Source: Torymus aiolomorphi (Eukaryota; Arthropoda; Insecta; Hymenoptera; Torymidae). Taken from it: a stretch of 64,000 bases of DNA. Below, piece after piece: positions 1-18,300 of the stretch. The stretch is from assembly GCA_036365515.1 (NCBI GenBank), contig CM070873.1, positions 177,493,604-177,557,603 on the forward strand, in the 5' to 3' direction. Positions within the stretch are counted from its first letter, which is position 1, and the number at the start of each line of letters is the position of its first letter. The notes below the pieces were generated by a model. That model did not search any database. It saw nothing but the letters and a program-made list of their open reading frames with translations, and was not told where the DNA came from. Made by a program: the position numbers and the translations under genes.

Positions 1-1075
1 GAAACCTATTAGTATAATTTCCGAAAGTTATTGTAAATCTAACGAAGAATCTAAAACTATAAACCATGTGTTGTAGCAGTGTAAACTTTACCATCCCCAG
101 AGATTGAAACTTGTAACTACATTAAACAAATCAAATCTATAATTACCTCAATGTACAGATTTCCTCGTAGCCAAATTAAATATTTTGACTTTGAAGACTT
201 GACATTGATTTAAAAAAAAATCTAATATTAAATTACGAAAAATGTAAAATAAATTTTTCTAAATTATTTTGCAAAAATATTATTAACTTACAGGTCATTT
301 CAAGCCATTATATGAAATTTGAAAGCTTCACCTTCCTGAATTTAGAAGAAAAAGGCCAAAACATTTAGTGTAATCTATCTCAATAATATTTCATCCAAAG
401 GTGTTGTCCAAAATATTAAAATGCATAACTGTTTTAGCCTTTTTCTCATAAATTATGACAAAGCTCTGAAATTTTGTACAGTGGTTTGAAATTATCTTTA
501 AATTAATAATAATCATACAAGAAGCCAGAGGCAAATTAAATTTACATTTTGATTTTGCTTGAAGCAAATAAATACAGACTGGAGATCATCTTCCATGAAT
601 AAGCTGCAAGCAGATGCTCTCGAGCAGCTCGTATCAGGAAGCCTCTCAGTCAAGGTTACCCACTTTGAGCGATTGTTGTTTTCTTCCTGGGGAGAAATCA
701 TGAGGACTCCCATTGAATATCACCACCAGCCTGCAGTAAAGGAAATCTCAACTCACGGATGATCGTCAAAACATTGAAGCCATTTTATTCTTCATCAGCT
801 ATCTCGTACTCAGCATTCAGTGAGGATTAGATGAAAGCACTGTTTCTATATTCTCCTCCGAGAGAATTTAATTGTATAGGGAGCAAGTTTCTCCGAACTC
901 TTAAGACAATCTGCATTTGGAAGAAACTAAACATATAAAGAAAATTATTCTAAACATATGAAGAAAATTATTGGAAACCAACTCACCTAGTTTCACATTG
1001 TAGATGATTTAACATGCAGAAGCATTCCTATTAGAGAGTGGGATAGTTTAAAAAAACAGTATGTAAATATCCTAA
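1..1075. other. AT-rich DNA, no supported gene
   Basis: The stretch is AT-rich with a slightly richer block near 580-760. A 66-codon minus-strand frame lies in that block but shows no recognisable domain and no splice context, so it is not called. Nothing else is seen. Confidence 0.5.
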
Positions 1076-1079
1076 ATCC

Positions 1080-3238
1080 CGCTGTCACCTTTGCAGTCCA
1101 CTGAAAAATTCACATACATAGGCCTGGAAGTCATCCTCATCCACTTCTGATGTGCGCTTGCAAAAAAAAAATTAATGTGATTAATTAGTTGCTAAGTAAA
1201 GGAAATACTAATGATTACTGATCTCACCTAGAAGCTGAAGTACTGGAGATATCAACATAACCTCTTCTTGTTCCCATCATCATTGTTATCATTGTCAGGC
1301 AAGCGTGTGCTGTTCTTTGGTGGGATGTCTTTTGCTTTGTTATCACACGTGCATAGCAGCAACAACACATAGGTACACATGTACTAAAGTATGATTTTCC
1401 GGATTGGACTTGCGAGGAGCTTTTGATGCTATTTTCTTAAAAGCATGGCTTATGATATTAATGATCTTCTAAGTTCCGATTGATACTGAAGAACCGTACT
1501 GGCAAAAATTTTTGTTTCATTAGTACTATTGTTATTTTAGATTTGAATACTGACATGTACAGAAAAGAATAATCATAAAATTTTGTATCAACATGATCTC
1601 TTCTGCCGGGTAAAGAAGACAGAAATAAAAATTTTTCATGACATTGTCATCTTATTTGTTATTAATATAGAATATATACTATTTTTTATATTAAATATGA
1701 AAAAACATTTATTTTTAGTCAAAGATTAAAGTGCAACTATTGTTCATTTACAATACTTAGATTTCTACTTTCACATATGCGTAATTTAATTACTTTACTA
1801 CCACCTTTTATCTGGTCATAAATCTTTCCATGCAATTTAACTTCACGCTAAGGTAATGCTTGATAATTAATTAAGTAATTAAGTGCTATTACTTTATTTC
1901 TATCTTCGTTAACTACTAGCACCACACAATCTCATATGCTTTGCAATGTTGCTGGGCTTATGCACATTTGACTAATTAATAAAAATAAAGAAATAAGTAC
2001 GTTTTTAATGACTTACTTTTCCATCATTATCATCAAAGGTCTTCTTCATAGTACTGCAACCAATCATTAATAGCTAGTTAAACAAAATCTTACATTTTTA
2101 CTCGTGTAAACCAATCATCCGTGCTGTCATGTCCTTCGCATTTGATAATTCTCAAAGCAGACTGTATAATGATCAGCAATTTATCGATATCGCTGTCAGA
2201 TATTTCATAATCGTCATCTTCAGACTATTCAAAGAATGCATTATGCGACCCACTTTTGCTTTGTTGTTTACTTCTTATTGGTGGTATTTGTGTGCTCGCT
2301 GTCCTCTTGACAATTATTCTCCTTTTTGTTCTCCTTGCTCTTTCTTTTGAAGTTGCTGTGCTGCTCAATGATTCCATTTTTTTTGGTGTACTCGTGTTCC
2401 ACTTTTTCTATTTTTAAGCACCCAAAATCAGGCTTCCACGGTGGTTGGTTGTGCATTGCTTATTTTGTTTTCAACTTTACCTCATGGTACTTGAGGTTGC
2501 AGGACTTTCTCCTCTTTGTCCAATGGCTTTTCTACAGGTACAGATACAGGTGCTACGTGTGATGAATTGGAGCTGCTACTACTGGAGCAACAGGAACTGA
2601 AGTCGAAGGACCGTCAGGAACCAGCTGTGGTGCATTAACTTTGCTTTTTGTCCAGCTGTGGTGCATTAACTTTGCTTTTTGTGCTGTAACGTACTTGATT
2701 ACTTGCTGTTCGAATTCTTCAGCTGTCTCACTATCCTCTCTTTGCCTCTCATTTTCCTTATCTTTGTCGCTGTCTTTTAAGTCATCTTTGACATTACAGT
2801 TATTGTGCTCTCCACCTTTGCATGGCCTTTCGTTACTTTCTCCAATGTGACCGTATAATCACTGCTTATCCCTATGACAATATGGTTGAGGCTCAATAAG
2901 ATCTCCGTGTTCCTTTCACATAATGTAATTTTTCCTTTCATATTGCAGTCTTTGGTGTATGGTAATACACCATTCTTGATGACATGCACATAATTTCTTT
3001 GCAGTCGACGCGCTGTAGATGTGTGTCTGATTTTCAAACTTACGATTGCCATACTCGCGGCGGCAGCTACCATCGTGACAGGCGTCGTAGAGAAAGATGT
3101 CGCAGTCACCTCTGCTGCGGCCTCCGGATTAAAGACGCTTATGTATGAAATGCCGACCGGGCCGAACCCTTCCTTGTGACCGATGCTGCCGGCAGCCCCT
3201 TGCTTCTGCTGCTGCACGTTCACCACAGTCTCGCACAC
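1080..3238 (-). pseudogene. Decayed multi-exon coding region, unknown protein
   Basis: The most protein-like stretch starts at an ATG at 3238 and runs 153 codons to 2777. Around 2845 the coding character moves to another frame (an acidic Asp/Glu/Lys-rich run), then moves again near 2560. Downstream on the minus strand are further islands: a 62-codon frame at 2456-2268, an acidic serine/aspartate segment near 2215-2110, and a small exon-like island at about 2050-2015 bounded by TTGCAG and GTAAGT. Another island near 1340-1230 ends at GTGAGA. The frame changes without splice sites suggest a decayed gene rather than a functional one. The product is not recognised. The region ends next to the inverted-repeat element at 3430, which may have separated it from its promoter. 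Confidence 0.35.
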
Positions 3239-3433
3239 AAGTGCACCTCGTGCGCGCCCGCTCCTGTCGTTGCGCGATAACGGAGCTGCATAAAGGAGAG
3301 GTTAGGGCTCTGCAGCGCGCGGCGCCCGCATGAAGTACTGTGCACGCACGCGGTGTGAGACGGCGCAGGTAGGGTTCCGTACGTCCGTACCTCGTCGTCG
3401 TCGTCGGTAAGATCAGCTCGCATTATCGTCATT

Positions 3434-4090
3434 TCAGCAAGGGTTGCGGGGGCGCGTCGCGGCTAGACAGTGCTCAGCGTGCAAGCGAAACATCACATGT
3501 GTACCGCCCAACAGTCCGCCGAAGGTGTGCTGAGAGCACGCGCCTGCGCAGAAGCGTCCTGCGTGGATTGACTGCCCGGACTGCGCGCGCGCTTGAACAG
3601 AGAGCGGTTGAGAACGTAACACGAAACTATTTATAAATCATGATATATTAAATTATAATATCTAATATTATCACTAAATAAAAGTAATAGAAACCATGTA
3701 AATCCAATATTAACAACCAAACCAAATATCTAAACCTAAACCCCGAAGGGGTAAAGATGATCATAAACGATCTCACGTTGTATGTATAGCGTGTCGTCGA
3801 TGGCGGCGCGGTTAAGGCGCGCGCCTGTTGATCTTTTGCTTAAGGTTCAAATCCCGGGAATGTTTTTTTTTTCTCAAGAATTTGCATAAGGAAAATTGTT
3901 TAATTACGCTTTTTTTCGTTTCTGTTTTAAAATATTCTTACCATCATTTGTATATATTACTACTGTATTTTCACATACCATGTAATTATTTATTATTTTC
4001 TCTTATAAAGTTCTGGAATCTATCTAAAAAAACTTTTTACAAAAGTTTAAACTAAAGCAAGTGTATTAGTCTCTCTCTCTCTCCCGCCCT
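3434..4090 (+). repeat. Left arm of long inverted-repeat element
   Basis: About 3480-3960 is repeated in inverted orientation at about 6280-6890, including a GC-rich outer part, the 'ccccgaaggggtaaag' block and a tRNA-like block. The inner part (3960-4090) is matched in inverted orientation by 5440-5560. The arms surround a different dispersed repeat, so the structure is nested. No transposase is seen inside, so this is a non-autonomous element or a rearranged pair of copies. Confidence 0.7.
3793..3862 (+). other. tRNA-like block (pol III A/B-box pair), SINE head
   Basis: A box-A-like segment ('tggcggcgcggttaaggcg') is followed about 45 nt later by a good B box ('ggttcaaatcc'), the spacing expected in a tRNA. 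The flanking acceptor stem is not convincing, so a tRNA-derived repeat head is more likely than a working tRNA gene. The same block occurs inverted at 6505-6570. Confidence 0.5.
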
Positions 4091-4279
4091 CTTTATAATG
4101 AAATGTAATGAAATGAAATGTAAATCATGATTCTACACATGTACGGATATGTTGTACTTAACTGCATCAATTAAAAATTAGAGCCAATGTAATTATTTAT
4201 AGTGGACTTATAGGTATAAATATTGTGAATGAATTTATGCAAAAATTTAGTATTCTATACACTTAAGTAGTCCACCGAT

Positions 4280-5415
<1,136 letters not shown>

Positions 5416-5439
5416 AAAGAGAGGCAGGGTGAGAGAGGG

Positions 5440-6890
5440 AGAGAGACTAATACACTTGCCTTAGTTTAAACTTTTGTAAAAAATTTTTTTAGATAGATTC
5501 CACAACTTTATAAGAGAAAATAATAAATAATTACATGGTATGTGAAAACATTATGAGATTTGTTATAGTATATTATTAATAACATTATTAAATGGTAATA
5601 TAGTTATTCACAAAAGTTTTAAATTTGAATGTTTTTTTAAGGAGCTCGATAAAATGATTACTTTAGTAAAATTTTTTTGAAATAATATCAAACGTGTATT
5701 TTTATAGGTATGATGATAAATTAACAATTAACAATACTATTAATTGTAAAGTCATATGAAAATACAATTCTTTTTATTTTTATAGATTCCAGGAAAAACA
5801 TATACTTGCCTTATTTTATACTTTCGTAGAAAGTTGTATTATTTCTACTTTAATTTGGATAAATGTTTAAATCAAAAAATATTTTGGAGAAATAAATATT
5901 AATGCTTTCTTTTTAGAAAAAACATTTTTCAAAGATTCTCTAGTTTTTTCAAAATAAAGTTTTTTACTATATTATTCTTGTAGAAAATGTCTTGTTGGCT
6001 GTTTTAAAATATAAATTACGATACGGGTGTCGAAGGTGATTATTTATTTCGACTTTATAAAACACACAAATTTATTATTTATACGTAGAATTCCTTTTCA
6101 TAAAATAAAACGTAAATAATTGTTAAGGATTGTATAGATTTCGAAAAATAATTTTTATGGTTTCCGAAAAAAAATATATACGGTTTGCAAAAGTTTTTCT
6201 AAAAGGATTATAAAGGTTTTGGAAAATAATTTCTCGTTGCTTGCAAAAGTTTTTAAAGGATTGTCGAGATTTTATAATTTAATTTATCAAATGATTTTTT
6301 AAAAGATGTAGTGATAGACCATTTTTGGAGATATTTTGTAGAGAAAATAATAATGAATTATTTACACAAATGATACTGTTATTGATCATTAATACCATTA
6401 ATTGTAGTAATATATACAAATAATGGTAAGAGTATTTTAAAATAGAAACGAATAAAACCATAATTAAACAATTTTCCTTATGCAAATTCTTGAGAAAAAA
6501 AAAACATGCCCGGGATTTGAACCCTAAGCAAAAGATCAACAGACGCGCGCCTTAACCGCGCCGCCATCAATGACATACTACACATGTAACGTGAGATCGT
6601 TTATGATCATCTTTACCCCTTCGGGGTTTAGGTTTAGATATTTGGTTTGGTTGTTAATATTGGGTTTACATGGTTTCTATTACTTTTATTTAGTGATAAT
6701 ATTAGATATTATAATTTAATATATCATTTTTAATAATAAATCATTAATTATAAATCGTTTCGTGTTACGTTATCAACTGCTCCCTGTTCAAGCGCGCGCG
6801 CGCAGTCCGGGCAGCCAATCCAGGCGGGACGCTTCTGCGCAGGCGTGTACTCTCAGCACGCCTTCGGCGCACGGCGGTCGAACGCAGTCG
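5440..6890 (-). repeat. Right arm(s) of long inverted-repeat element
   Basis: 5440-5560 is the inverted copy of 3960-4090, and 6280-6890 is the inverted copy of about 3434-3960. The 700 bp between them (5560-6280) is AT-rich and has no partner in the left arm, so the right arm carries an insertion or the left arm a deletion. Confidence 0.65.
6505..6570 (-). other. tRNA-like block in right arm
   Basis: Reverse complement of the block at 3793-3862, with B box 'gggttcaaatcc' and the same A-box-like segment. A few substitutions separate the two copies. Confidence 0.5.
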
Positions 6891-7256
6891 ACATTTCTTT
6901 TTAAGTCTTGCAACCCTGACTTCCAAAACCGTTATCGAACTACCGCCGTTTTGTTACCCGGCCATTGTTCATTCAGCGTTCGTCCGGACCGGTCTAAACG
7001 TAAAAAAAAGTGCAAAAAAAGAGGTGCTAATAGAAATGTCAGCTAACGGCATGTATCTTTTTCGTCTAATATATAAACTAAACTAATAAGACTTAATAAT
7101 ACTTAAAAATATAATTCATACGACTCGTGCATGGCGGTGACTTCCAACTCGTGCGTCTTGTTGCCCTCGTTTTAGAAGGGTAACAAATGACGCTCGTTGG
7201 CAATTATCTGTTTCACGCAACAAATTATTTCACTAATGTTATTCTTTTCATTATAG

Positions 7257-10752
<3,496 letters not shown>

Positions 10753-10759
10753 TTATTAA

Positions 10760-11160
10760 TATTATATTAACTTATATCTTTGTATTATTATCCCATTTCT
10801 CTCTCTCTCACTCTCACTCTCCCTCTCTCCCTACACTAAGAGGGGCAGACAGAAGGGTGGAAAGACGCGGAGAACTAAGCAGCGAAAGCTCTCTTGCTCC
10901 TCTGTTGCATCAACACCTCAGACTTCTCTGTTCACGAAATCAACGTTTCGACTCCACCCTCAGAGAACGACGTCGACGTTAAATATCTTTTGGTTGACCG
11001 CAGCTCCAGTGATTCAAGTCATCTTCAGAATAAATTCACGGATCTAACGTCATAACGCTCGCTGAGTGTTGAGAAATCGGGATTTCAGATCCTCTCCTGC
11101 TGTCGCGCTGATGCCTCCGATCTCCTTTAGTTCAGTCATCGTACTCTTCAACAATGGTTT
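10760..11160. other. Non-coding stretch, CT-rich then mixed
   Basis: Contains a CT-rich run (10798-10832) and a moderately GC-rich block with no long frame, which could be 3' UTR of the coiled-coil gene or relic DNA. Confidence 0.4.
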
Positions 11161-11162
11161 CT

Positions 11163-11779
11163 CACTGAGAAAAGGTTTTTTTTTACTATTAACATGGCAT
11201 TGTAACTGATAACATGCGTATGTTTAAATGTGATCAAATGTAGGTATTGTAACAGTTATAATGCCGTGTTAACAGTTAAGTTACAATGTTCTCATAAACA
11301 ATTTCAATATGTTACCTGAGAACATTCATATTATAATAGTTACAATATGCTTATTATAGTAGTTTTTTAATCTAATGGCCAATTATTTACCAGGATGATG
11401 TTGTTTTATAACAAAAACGTTTAAAATAAAAAAAATCATTTATTTTTTTACTCCATCGTTTCGGACATTTTTATTGTTTATCCTGTTGAGGAACATAAGC
11501 AATAAAAATGTCCGAAACGTTGAAATAAAAAACTAAATGGAGTTTTTATTTCAAACCTTTTTGTTATATAACATCATCCTGGTAGAAAATTGGCTATTAG
11601 ATTCCAAAACTACAATTTACAAGAACTTCTACTATCTGCTACTTTCAAATCTGAATATGTCTATTAGATAATATAGATATTGTAACTATTACAATATCAC
11701 CTTTTATCCTTAAACATGTCAAATGGTTGTATTTCAAATAGATAAATATGTTAATAGTAACAATATTCTTTTCTCAGTG
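11163..11779. mobile_element. MITE with CACTGAGAAAAG termini
   Basis: The left end CACTGAGAAAAG is matched by CTTTTCTCAGTG at 11768-11779. The inner arms also pair: a hairpin of about 11343-11606 carries 'ccaggatgatgtt' and its inverted copy. 617 bp with no coding capacity. Superfamily not assignable. Confidence 0.7.
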
Positions 11780-11929
11780 CACTATTAGGTGTGTACATCA
11801 ATTCTTATTCGTTTGTAATCAATGCACCACAATCTTACAAAGTGTTAAAAACGATCCTCTCCAGAAATATTATAACACCCGAAACAGTTCCATAAGTTAT
11901 ATACAAAGAACTGTTAATGTACTTATTTA

Positions 11930-12260
11930 TGTACATATGTATATAAATCTTACATACAAATATCAAATATAATATAAAACAAGTGTAGAATGTAATTTTA
12001 TAATAAAAAACAACAGTATTTATGAATCTAAAAATACCTCTAATAAACAACTGTAAGAGATTTTAGATGAGTATGAAATTATTTAAATTGTCAAAATGAT
12101 AAAATATATTTTATTTTTTATTATAATTTTTATTATTTTTTATTATATTTTATTTTATTAGATTTATAAATGCTGTTGTTTTTTATTATAAAATTACATT
12201 CTACACTTGTTTTGTATTATTTGATATTTGTACATGTAAGATTCATGTACATATGTACAT
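11930..12260. repeat. AT-rich fold-back repeat
   Basis: About 110 bp around 'aacaagtgtagaatgtaatt' is repeated inverted around 12165-12255, with an AT-only loop of about 110 bp. Confidence 0.8.
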
Positions 12261-12904
12261 AAATAGCATATGTGCTAATGTGAATATTAGATTCTTTGTA
12301 AATCTTTAAATGTATTCAAGTAAAATTTTATACGATAAAGAATAAAGAATATAAGGTAACTTGGAATTCAATGAAGTAGCTGTTCGTTGTCCAATATTTA
12401 AAAAAATCTGGTATTCGTGTATAAAATTGAATCTATTGACAATGTTATTTATAAAATTAAAAATGTGCTAGATTTGAATTTTGTAACTCAAGTATTTATT
12501 GAACTTCTAAATAATGAAAATAGAAGAAAAAAATTTGATTTTTTGCTTGGTACATGTATCTAATTATCTTATCATTTAAAGTAATTAAAACTAAATCATA
12601 ATGAAAATAAAGTTCATAACCTCAAAACCAAAATAGTACGCGCGAAGCGCGTTTCAATTTTGCTAGTAGAATTATATTATACATGAATACACCTCAGATA
12701 CAGGACATGATATACCGACAGAGCAGTACTACCAATCATTAAATAAAACAAATAATAGCATGCTTATGCGCTTAAGGATGATGTATTTTTTATTTCCAAC
12801 ACTTATACATCGCGCCAAAACATTAGCGAAACTTTTAATTGGAAAAATCAGATTCCTGTTATTGACGTATAGGTATTACCTTATTAGCGTGGTATATAAA
12901 TCCG

Positions 12905-13188
12905 GCCCCGTTAGGGAGGAAATACAATAGGCGCCGTGCTCTGCTCCGTGCCCTGCTCCGTGCCCTGCTCCGTGCTCTGCGCCGTCTGCGCCGTGGTATA
13001 AGCATTCAGCTGATTGGTTGATTCCACCCATCCCGACCTTAGATATATATATATATATGTTCTATGATCTTAATAGAATCAACCAATCAGCTGAATGATG
13101 ATACCACGGTGCAGGTGGCGCAGAGCACGGAGCAGGGCACGGAGCAGAGGACGGCGCCTATTGTATTTTCTCCCTTAGAACTACGACA
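12905..13188. repeat. Hairpin element with minisatellite arms
   Basis: The arms (about 12905-13025 and 13075-13188) are inverted copies. They include 'caaccaatcagctgaat' and several tandem 15-mers of the type 'gctccgtgccct'. The loop is a TA repeat. GC content is much higher than the surroundings. Confidence 0.8.
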
Positions 13189-13459
13189 TTGAATTAGTAT
13201 TTACTATCGTTGTACGTTTTGTATAAAATATCTCGCGTACTAAGTGTTTCATAGGAGTACTATTGCTATAAAAGCCACATTTTTACAAGTTTATCTTGGA
13301 TATCTTGGAACGGCGAAGAATTAACGTAAGTTAAAAATGAAATTTCTAATATAAATAAGATATTTACAAGTGTGACTCATTCAACAGGTTATAGGATTTA
13401 TACTAAATATATTTTCGCGAAACAAATAATAATTTATATTAATGAAAAATCTTTCTCAA

Positions 13460-13790
13460 TGTCGACGATCCAACGCCTAGAACGTTCGCGAGATGATGTC
13501 ATCAAGCCTTATAAGGCGATATACGGCTCGCGCAGGTGCGCAGCCAATCAGCGCTCTCCACGCGGCCCTCTCTCACCGCCCTTCCTTCGACAAAGACTCG
13601 CCGACGGCACTTCGCAGCGCCGGCCGGCTCCTCAGTATCACGCGCGACGGCCGAGAGAGAGAGCAGCAACATCAATGTACGCTACGAGGCACAACGGACA
13701 CGCATTAATAAAGTCTCTTGTCTCCACACAAAACGCCTACTCTTTTTGAACCTCTACAATCCACGATCCAATCACATTCAACACAAAACA
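13460..13790 (+). repeat. 5' LTR of BEL/Pao copy 1
   Basis: TG...CA ends, GC-rich, with 'aataaa' at about 13706 as a likely polyadenylation signal. Matches 20799-21129 except for three substitutions. Confidence 0.95.
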
Positions 13791-13792
13791 TT

Positions 13793-13810
13793 TGGTCCTT
13801 CGAGCCGGAT
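13793..13810 (+). promoter_or_regulatory. Primer binding site, tRNA-Tyr type
   Basis: TGGTCCTTCGAGCCGGAT begins 2 nt after the LTR. It is complementary to the 3' end of insect tRNA-Tyr as known from general knowledge (acceptor ...TCGAAGGA plus CCA). Confidence 0.75.
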
Positions 13811-14129
13811 CGTGGGAGGAAATCTGCAGCAATGGCCACATCAAGGAGGAAAAGTCTTTCTTTCTTCTATGTCTACTCTCGAGTGGCATAGGGAAAGCTA
13901 CCTTTCTCCCATACAGGTACGCATCAAAAGTGTTCGTGGTCGCGAGTGCCGAATAAGTCGCATGTGCCCGCATGCCGACTTCGCGCGTATGTTGCTGTCT
14001 CTCTCTCTCGTTATCACGCCGTCGCGCGCGAGTAAGCCTATTACTAAGGCTTACTTGGGGAAATAGCATTCTCAATTGCTATTCTCCCCATCTCTAAAAA
14101 CGCCTTGGAGTGCGTCGCTAACGACTCCA

Positions 14130-14430
14130 AGACATTGCCAAGAGCGTGCGCTGTAAAGCCAGCTCTCGAGTCACCGCGTTCGTACGGTGACCGGCAGCCA
14201 TCTTGTCTTGTAGCCAAGAGCGTGCTCTGTAAAGCCAGCTCTCGAGTCACCGCGCTCGTACGGTGACCGGCAGACCACAAGACTCGGACAACCAGCGTGC
14301 ATTGTACACGCTCGGGGTCCACAGCATTTCTCTACGTAGTACCCGCGTGCAGCGTACACGCTACGGGGCTCACAAAAGCCAAGTCACGTAGTACCCGCGT
14401 GCAGCGTACACGCTACGGGGTTTACACACA
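14130..14430 (+). repeat. Tandem repeats in the BEL/Pao leader
   Basis: A unit of about 70 bp ('gccaagagcgtgc...ggtgaccggcag') is present twice (about 14139-14207 and 14213-14273). A second unit ('gtacccgcgtgcagcgtaca') follows twice near 14338 and 14391. Confidence 0.7.
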
Positions 14431-15334
14431 TCAAGTCAGGGTCTACCTACGTGGAGCCTGCTCGCTGCCTCTCCATCAAGCTGCGCGGTGCTTGCCGTGC
14501 ATATAGCGAGCTTTCCACGAGGGAAGGAGAGACGTATACAAGAAGACGAAGAACAGGGCGCGCTACGTCCAGGACATCGAATACGTCTTCACCAAGAGGA
14601 TTAGGAGGAGGACGAGTCCAACTTCGCCACAGGGGTCGCGCACATCAACGGATTAGAGCTGTTCTCGGACGAGTCCATCTTCTTCGCATCTATCGTCGAT
14701 CCGATTGCGCTTGGATACTTCGTCCTAATACTTAGACACACGTATCGTTCCAATTTGTTTATTTAAAAATACTTTTCAACTATTGTCTAGTCAAATTAGT
14801 GCTTTTTTTCATTTAATGAAAATTTAAATTTAATTTGAGATCAATACAATTTGATTGAGTTTGAGTTTATTATAAAATTTATTGTAATATCTAACTAGTC
14901 TTGAGAAATTGAATGCAATTTCGACCTAGCCAATACTTATTTTACTTGCAACTTGCAGTTATACTGCTGCCTGTTGATTCAAATTTGGACTACAACTTCG
15001 ACTGTTGACCCGCACCTGGACGCATCTTCAACAGCTGACTACGTTGCGGAGCTAGCTGCGATCACAACGTCCGCAGTAACTTCACTTCAAGTTCTTCACA
15101 TCAACGTTACGGATCATCAGCTGATTCATCGTGGGAACGAAAGCAGACGCAGTCAACGTCGCGTCGTCAAGCGCATCACAACTTTCACTGTAGCATAAGT
15201 ATTATAACCTAGGTTAAGACTTAGATGTAATTACTCTCACTACTTCTTACTTTACTCTCGAGTGGGTAAGAGTAGTTTACTTAAACCTAAGTTCAAATAG
15301 TCAAAGTTTACTAGTCAAATTACTTGATCTCAAA

Positions 15335-18300
15335 ATGGAGGCGTTTCATGCTAAGCAGATGGCACTCCAAGCTAAAATTACAAACTCCTTTAAAAATTTC
15401 AAATCTAAGGGTAAAGATAATATGACGAAAGGTTATGCAAAATCATGTCTAACCGGACTTGAAACTAATTTTACGTCGTTTCGGGTAAATCACGAGAAAC
15501 TTATGCTCGTTGAGGATATTGATCAAGATCATGCCTATTTTACAACTAATCTCTTTGATCTGGTTGAGGATAGTTTTTACCTCCGCAGAGGAGACTTTCT
15601 TGATTACTTAGAAACTTTTGAAACTAGAGATGCTGCTCAAGGATCTTCTAATTCGACTGCTGAGCCAGTGCCTGCAAGCACTGCTCGATCTACGAACGTT
15701 TCGTTTCAATCGTTGCCGAAAGTAGATTTACCTAAGTTTTCGGGGAAATTCTCGGATTGGGAAAATTTTAGAGACGTCTTTCGTTCGGTCATACATCGGC
15801 GTGAAGACTTAACGCCTGTTCTCAAATTGCATTATCTTCGCACTCACCTTACGGGTGAAGCTCTTGAGAAAATTAAATCTCTTCCCATTGCTGGTGATAA
15901 TTATGAACGTGCATGGACAACTCTAACCGAGTATTACGAAAATCAACGTCGCATTGTTAGTTCTCACATTTCGGAAATCTTCTCAGTCAAACCCATGAAG
16001 TCAGACAATTCGTCAGAAATTAAACGAATATACAGAGAACTTTTTAACCCTATAGCTAGTCTAACTTCACTTAATAGAGAGGCATCTTTAGGAAGTGACC
16101 TAATGGTACATTTTTCGATTAAACAACTCGATTTAAATACACGGAAAGAATGGGAAAGACACCTAGGTGATAGTGTCGATCCCCCCACATTGGAACAACT
16201 TCAAGCTTTTCTTCGAAGTCAAACCCTCACTCTAGAAGCCATCGAAGCTGGTACTAGATCGTCCTCAACAAATAATTCAAAAACTCAGTCATCTAATTCA
16301 AAACCTCGTAAATCAGAGCAAGACAATGCTCAGTCGGTTTATTCTCATCAGACTTCTCCGACGAATCCCTCAAAAAAGAAATGTTCATTTTGTAATCAAT
16401 CTCATTTTACAAATCGATGTGAACGGTTTCTCAATAAAACGGTTCCTGAACGAAAGGGATTAATTAAATCTTCAAACCTTTGTTACAATTGTCTAGGGAC
16501 GCACAACGTTAAAAATTGTACTTCCAACTACCGATGCTTTCTTTGTAAAGCTAAGCATCACACTCTGGTGCACTCTGACAACAATCAAGCAATCAGTTCG
16601 TTGCAGACTGATCAGATTGACTCAGCGACCAGCACCCCTAGCCCAAACTGTGGCAATTTCGTCATCACAAAAGTTGATGACAAACCTGCTTCTCAAGCTT
16701 TCATCACAAAAGCTGATGATAATCCTGCTTCTCAAGCAGCCTCCCTCAATAGTGGAGACAGTACTAATTGTACAGGAGTACTTTTAGCTACCGCTAGGGT
16801 TAACGCCCTTGGTCCTAACGGAACCAAAATTCAACTTCGTGCGCTGATTGACCCTGGATCTCAAATCTCACTTGTTACACAAGCTATGTGTAACTTGCTA
16901 TCTCTAAATTGTAGAACCAGTCACACGCACATTCAAGGTATAGGTGAAAAGACAGCTGCTGTTTCTTCTAAAGTTGCTCGTCTTACTATACAACCGCATT
17001 TCGATTCAACTTTCTCCTTGGAAGTTGATGGCATTGTTTTGCCAAAACTCTCGTCGTATAAGCCTCCCGTCGTAAGGGGTAATACAAATTTCGAATACTT
17101 AAGAGGGCTGCAACTAGCAGCCCCCAAGTATCTCGAACCTTCACGTATCGATATTCTACTCGGTGCTAGCGCTTATGCGCAAATCATTGAAAATCAAATT
17201 GTTAAGGGCCAAAGTCTTCAGCCGATAGCACTTAGTTCCAAACTTGGATGGCTCTTGACAGGTAATCTCGCATCCACAACTCCAGAAATAGGGCTAGATT
17301 CAATATCCCTTCATTGCTCAAATACCTGCGAGCAAGAAGCCAAACTATTGGAGCTCGTACAAGATTTTTGGAGGGCGGAGGAGATAGTCAATGACAAAAA
17401 ATCTTACGCGCCAGACGAACAAGTCTGCGAGGAATTTTATCAAAAATCAACTCGTCAAGATGAAACAGGGCAATATATTGTAAGCCTACCCTGGAAAAAT
17501 CGTGACCAGTTGAGCTCTGCTCATCTCGAGAAATCTCATTCAGCCGCATTACGCGCACTCACTCGTCTAGAATCAAACTTCGCTAAAGACGAGAAACTCA
17601 AAATAGCTTATACAGAATTCATGAAGGAATACATTGACTTAGGTCACATGTCTCTCTCTTCAAATTCTGATTCATTTTCGAACAACTCTCAAGCCTTCTT
17701 ACCACATCATGGTGTTTGGAAGGAAACTAGTACGACTACCAAATTACGTACTGTGTTTAATGGCTCGAGTAAAACCAAGTCAGGTGTCTCGGTCAACGAT
17801 CTTCTACACGTTGGACCAAATCTACTTCAAAATCCCGTCGCTTTGATCTGTGCCTGGCGTAGGTATAAGATCGCTCTATCAGCTGACGTGGAGAAAATGT
17901 TCAGGCAGATTGGTGTCGAGCAATGTGATCAACCCTTTCAGTCGATTTTATGGCGTTTTGACAAGAGTGAACCCATTCAAACTTATCGATTGACAACAGT
18001 GACGTATGGCTTGGCATGTTCGCCTTTTCTAGCCATACGCACGCTACTGAAATTAGCCGAAGATTATGGCAAAAATCACTCGATCGCAGCTGAAGCTGTT
18101 CGTTCAGAAATGTATTCTGATAATGTGTTGTCTGGAGCACACTCTCTTGAAGAAGCACTGCAGAAACAAGATGAGCTGGTTCAACTCTTTAAGCAGGGTC
18201 ATCTTAATCTACGAAAGTGGACTTCGAATAACTCTGAAGTGCTTTCCTTTCTACCCTCGAATATGTTAGCTGCAGATACGATCTCTTTATTTGCTTCAGA

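Noticed and set aside
14044..14735. Leader ORFs in BEL/Pao copy 1
   Set aside because: Short frames in both directions across tandem repeats, with no conserved domain; treated as untranslated leader.
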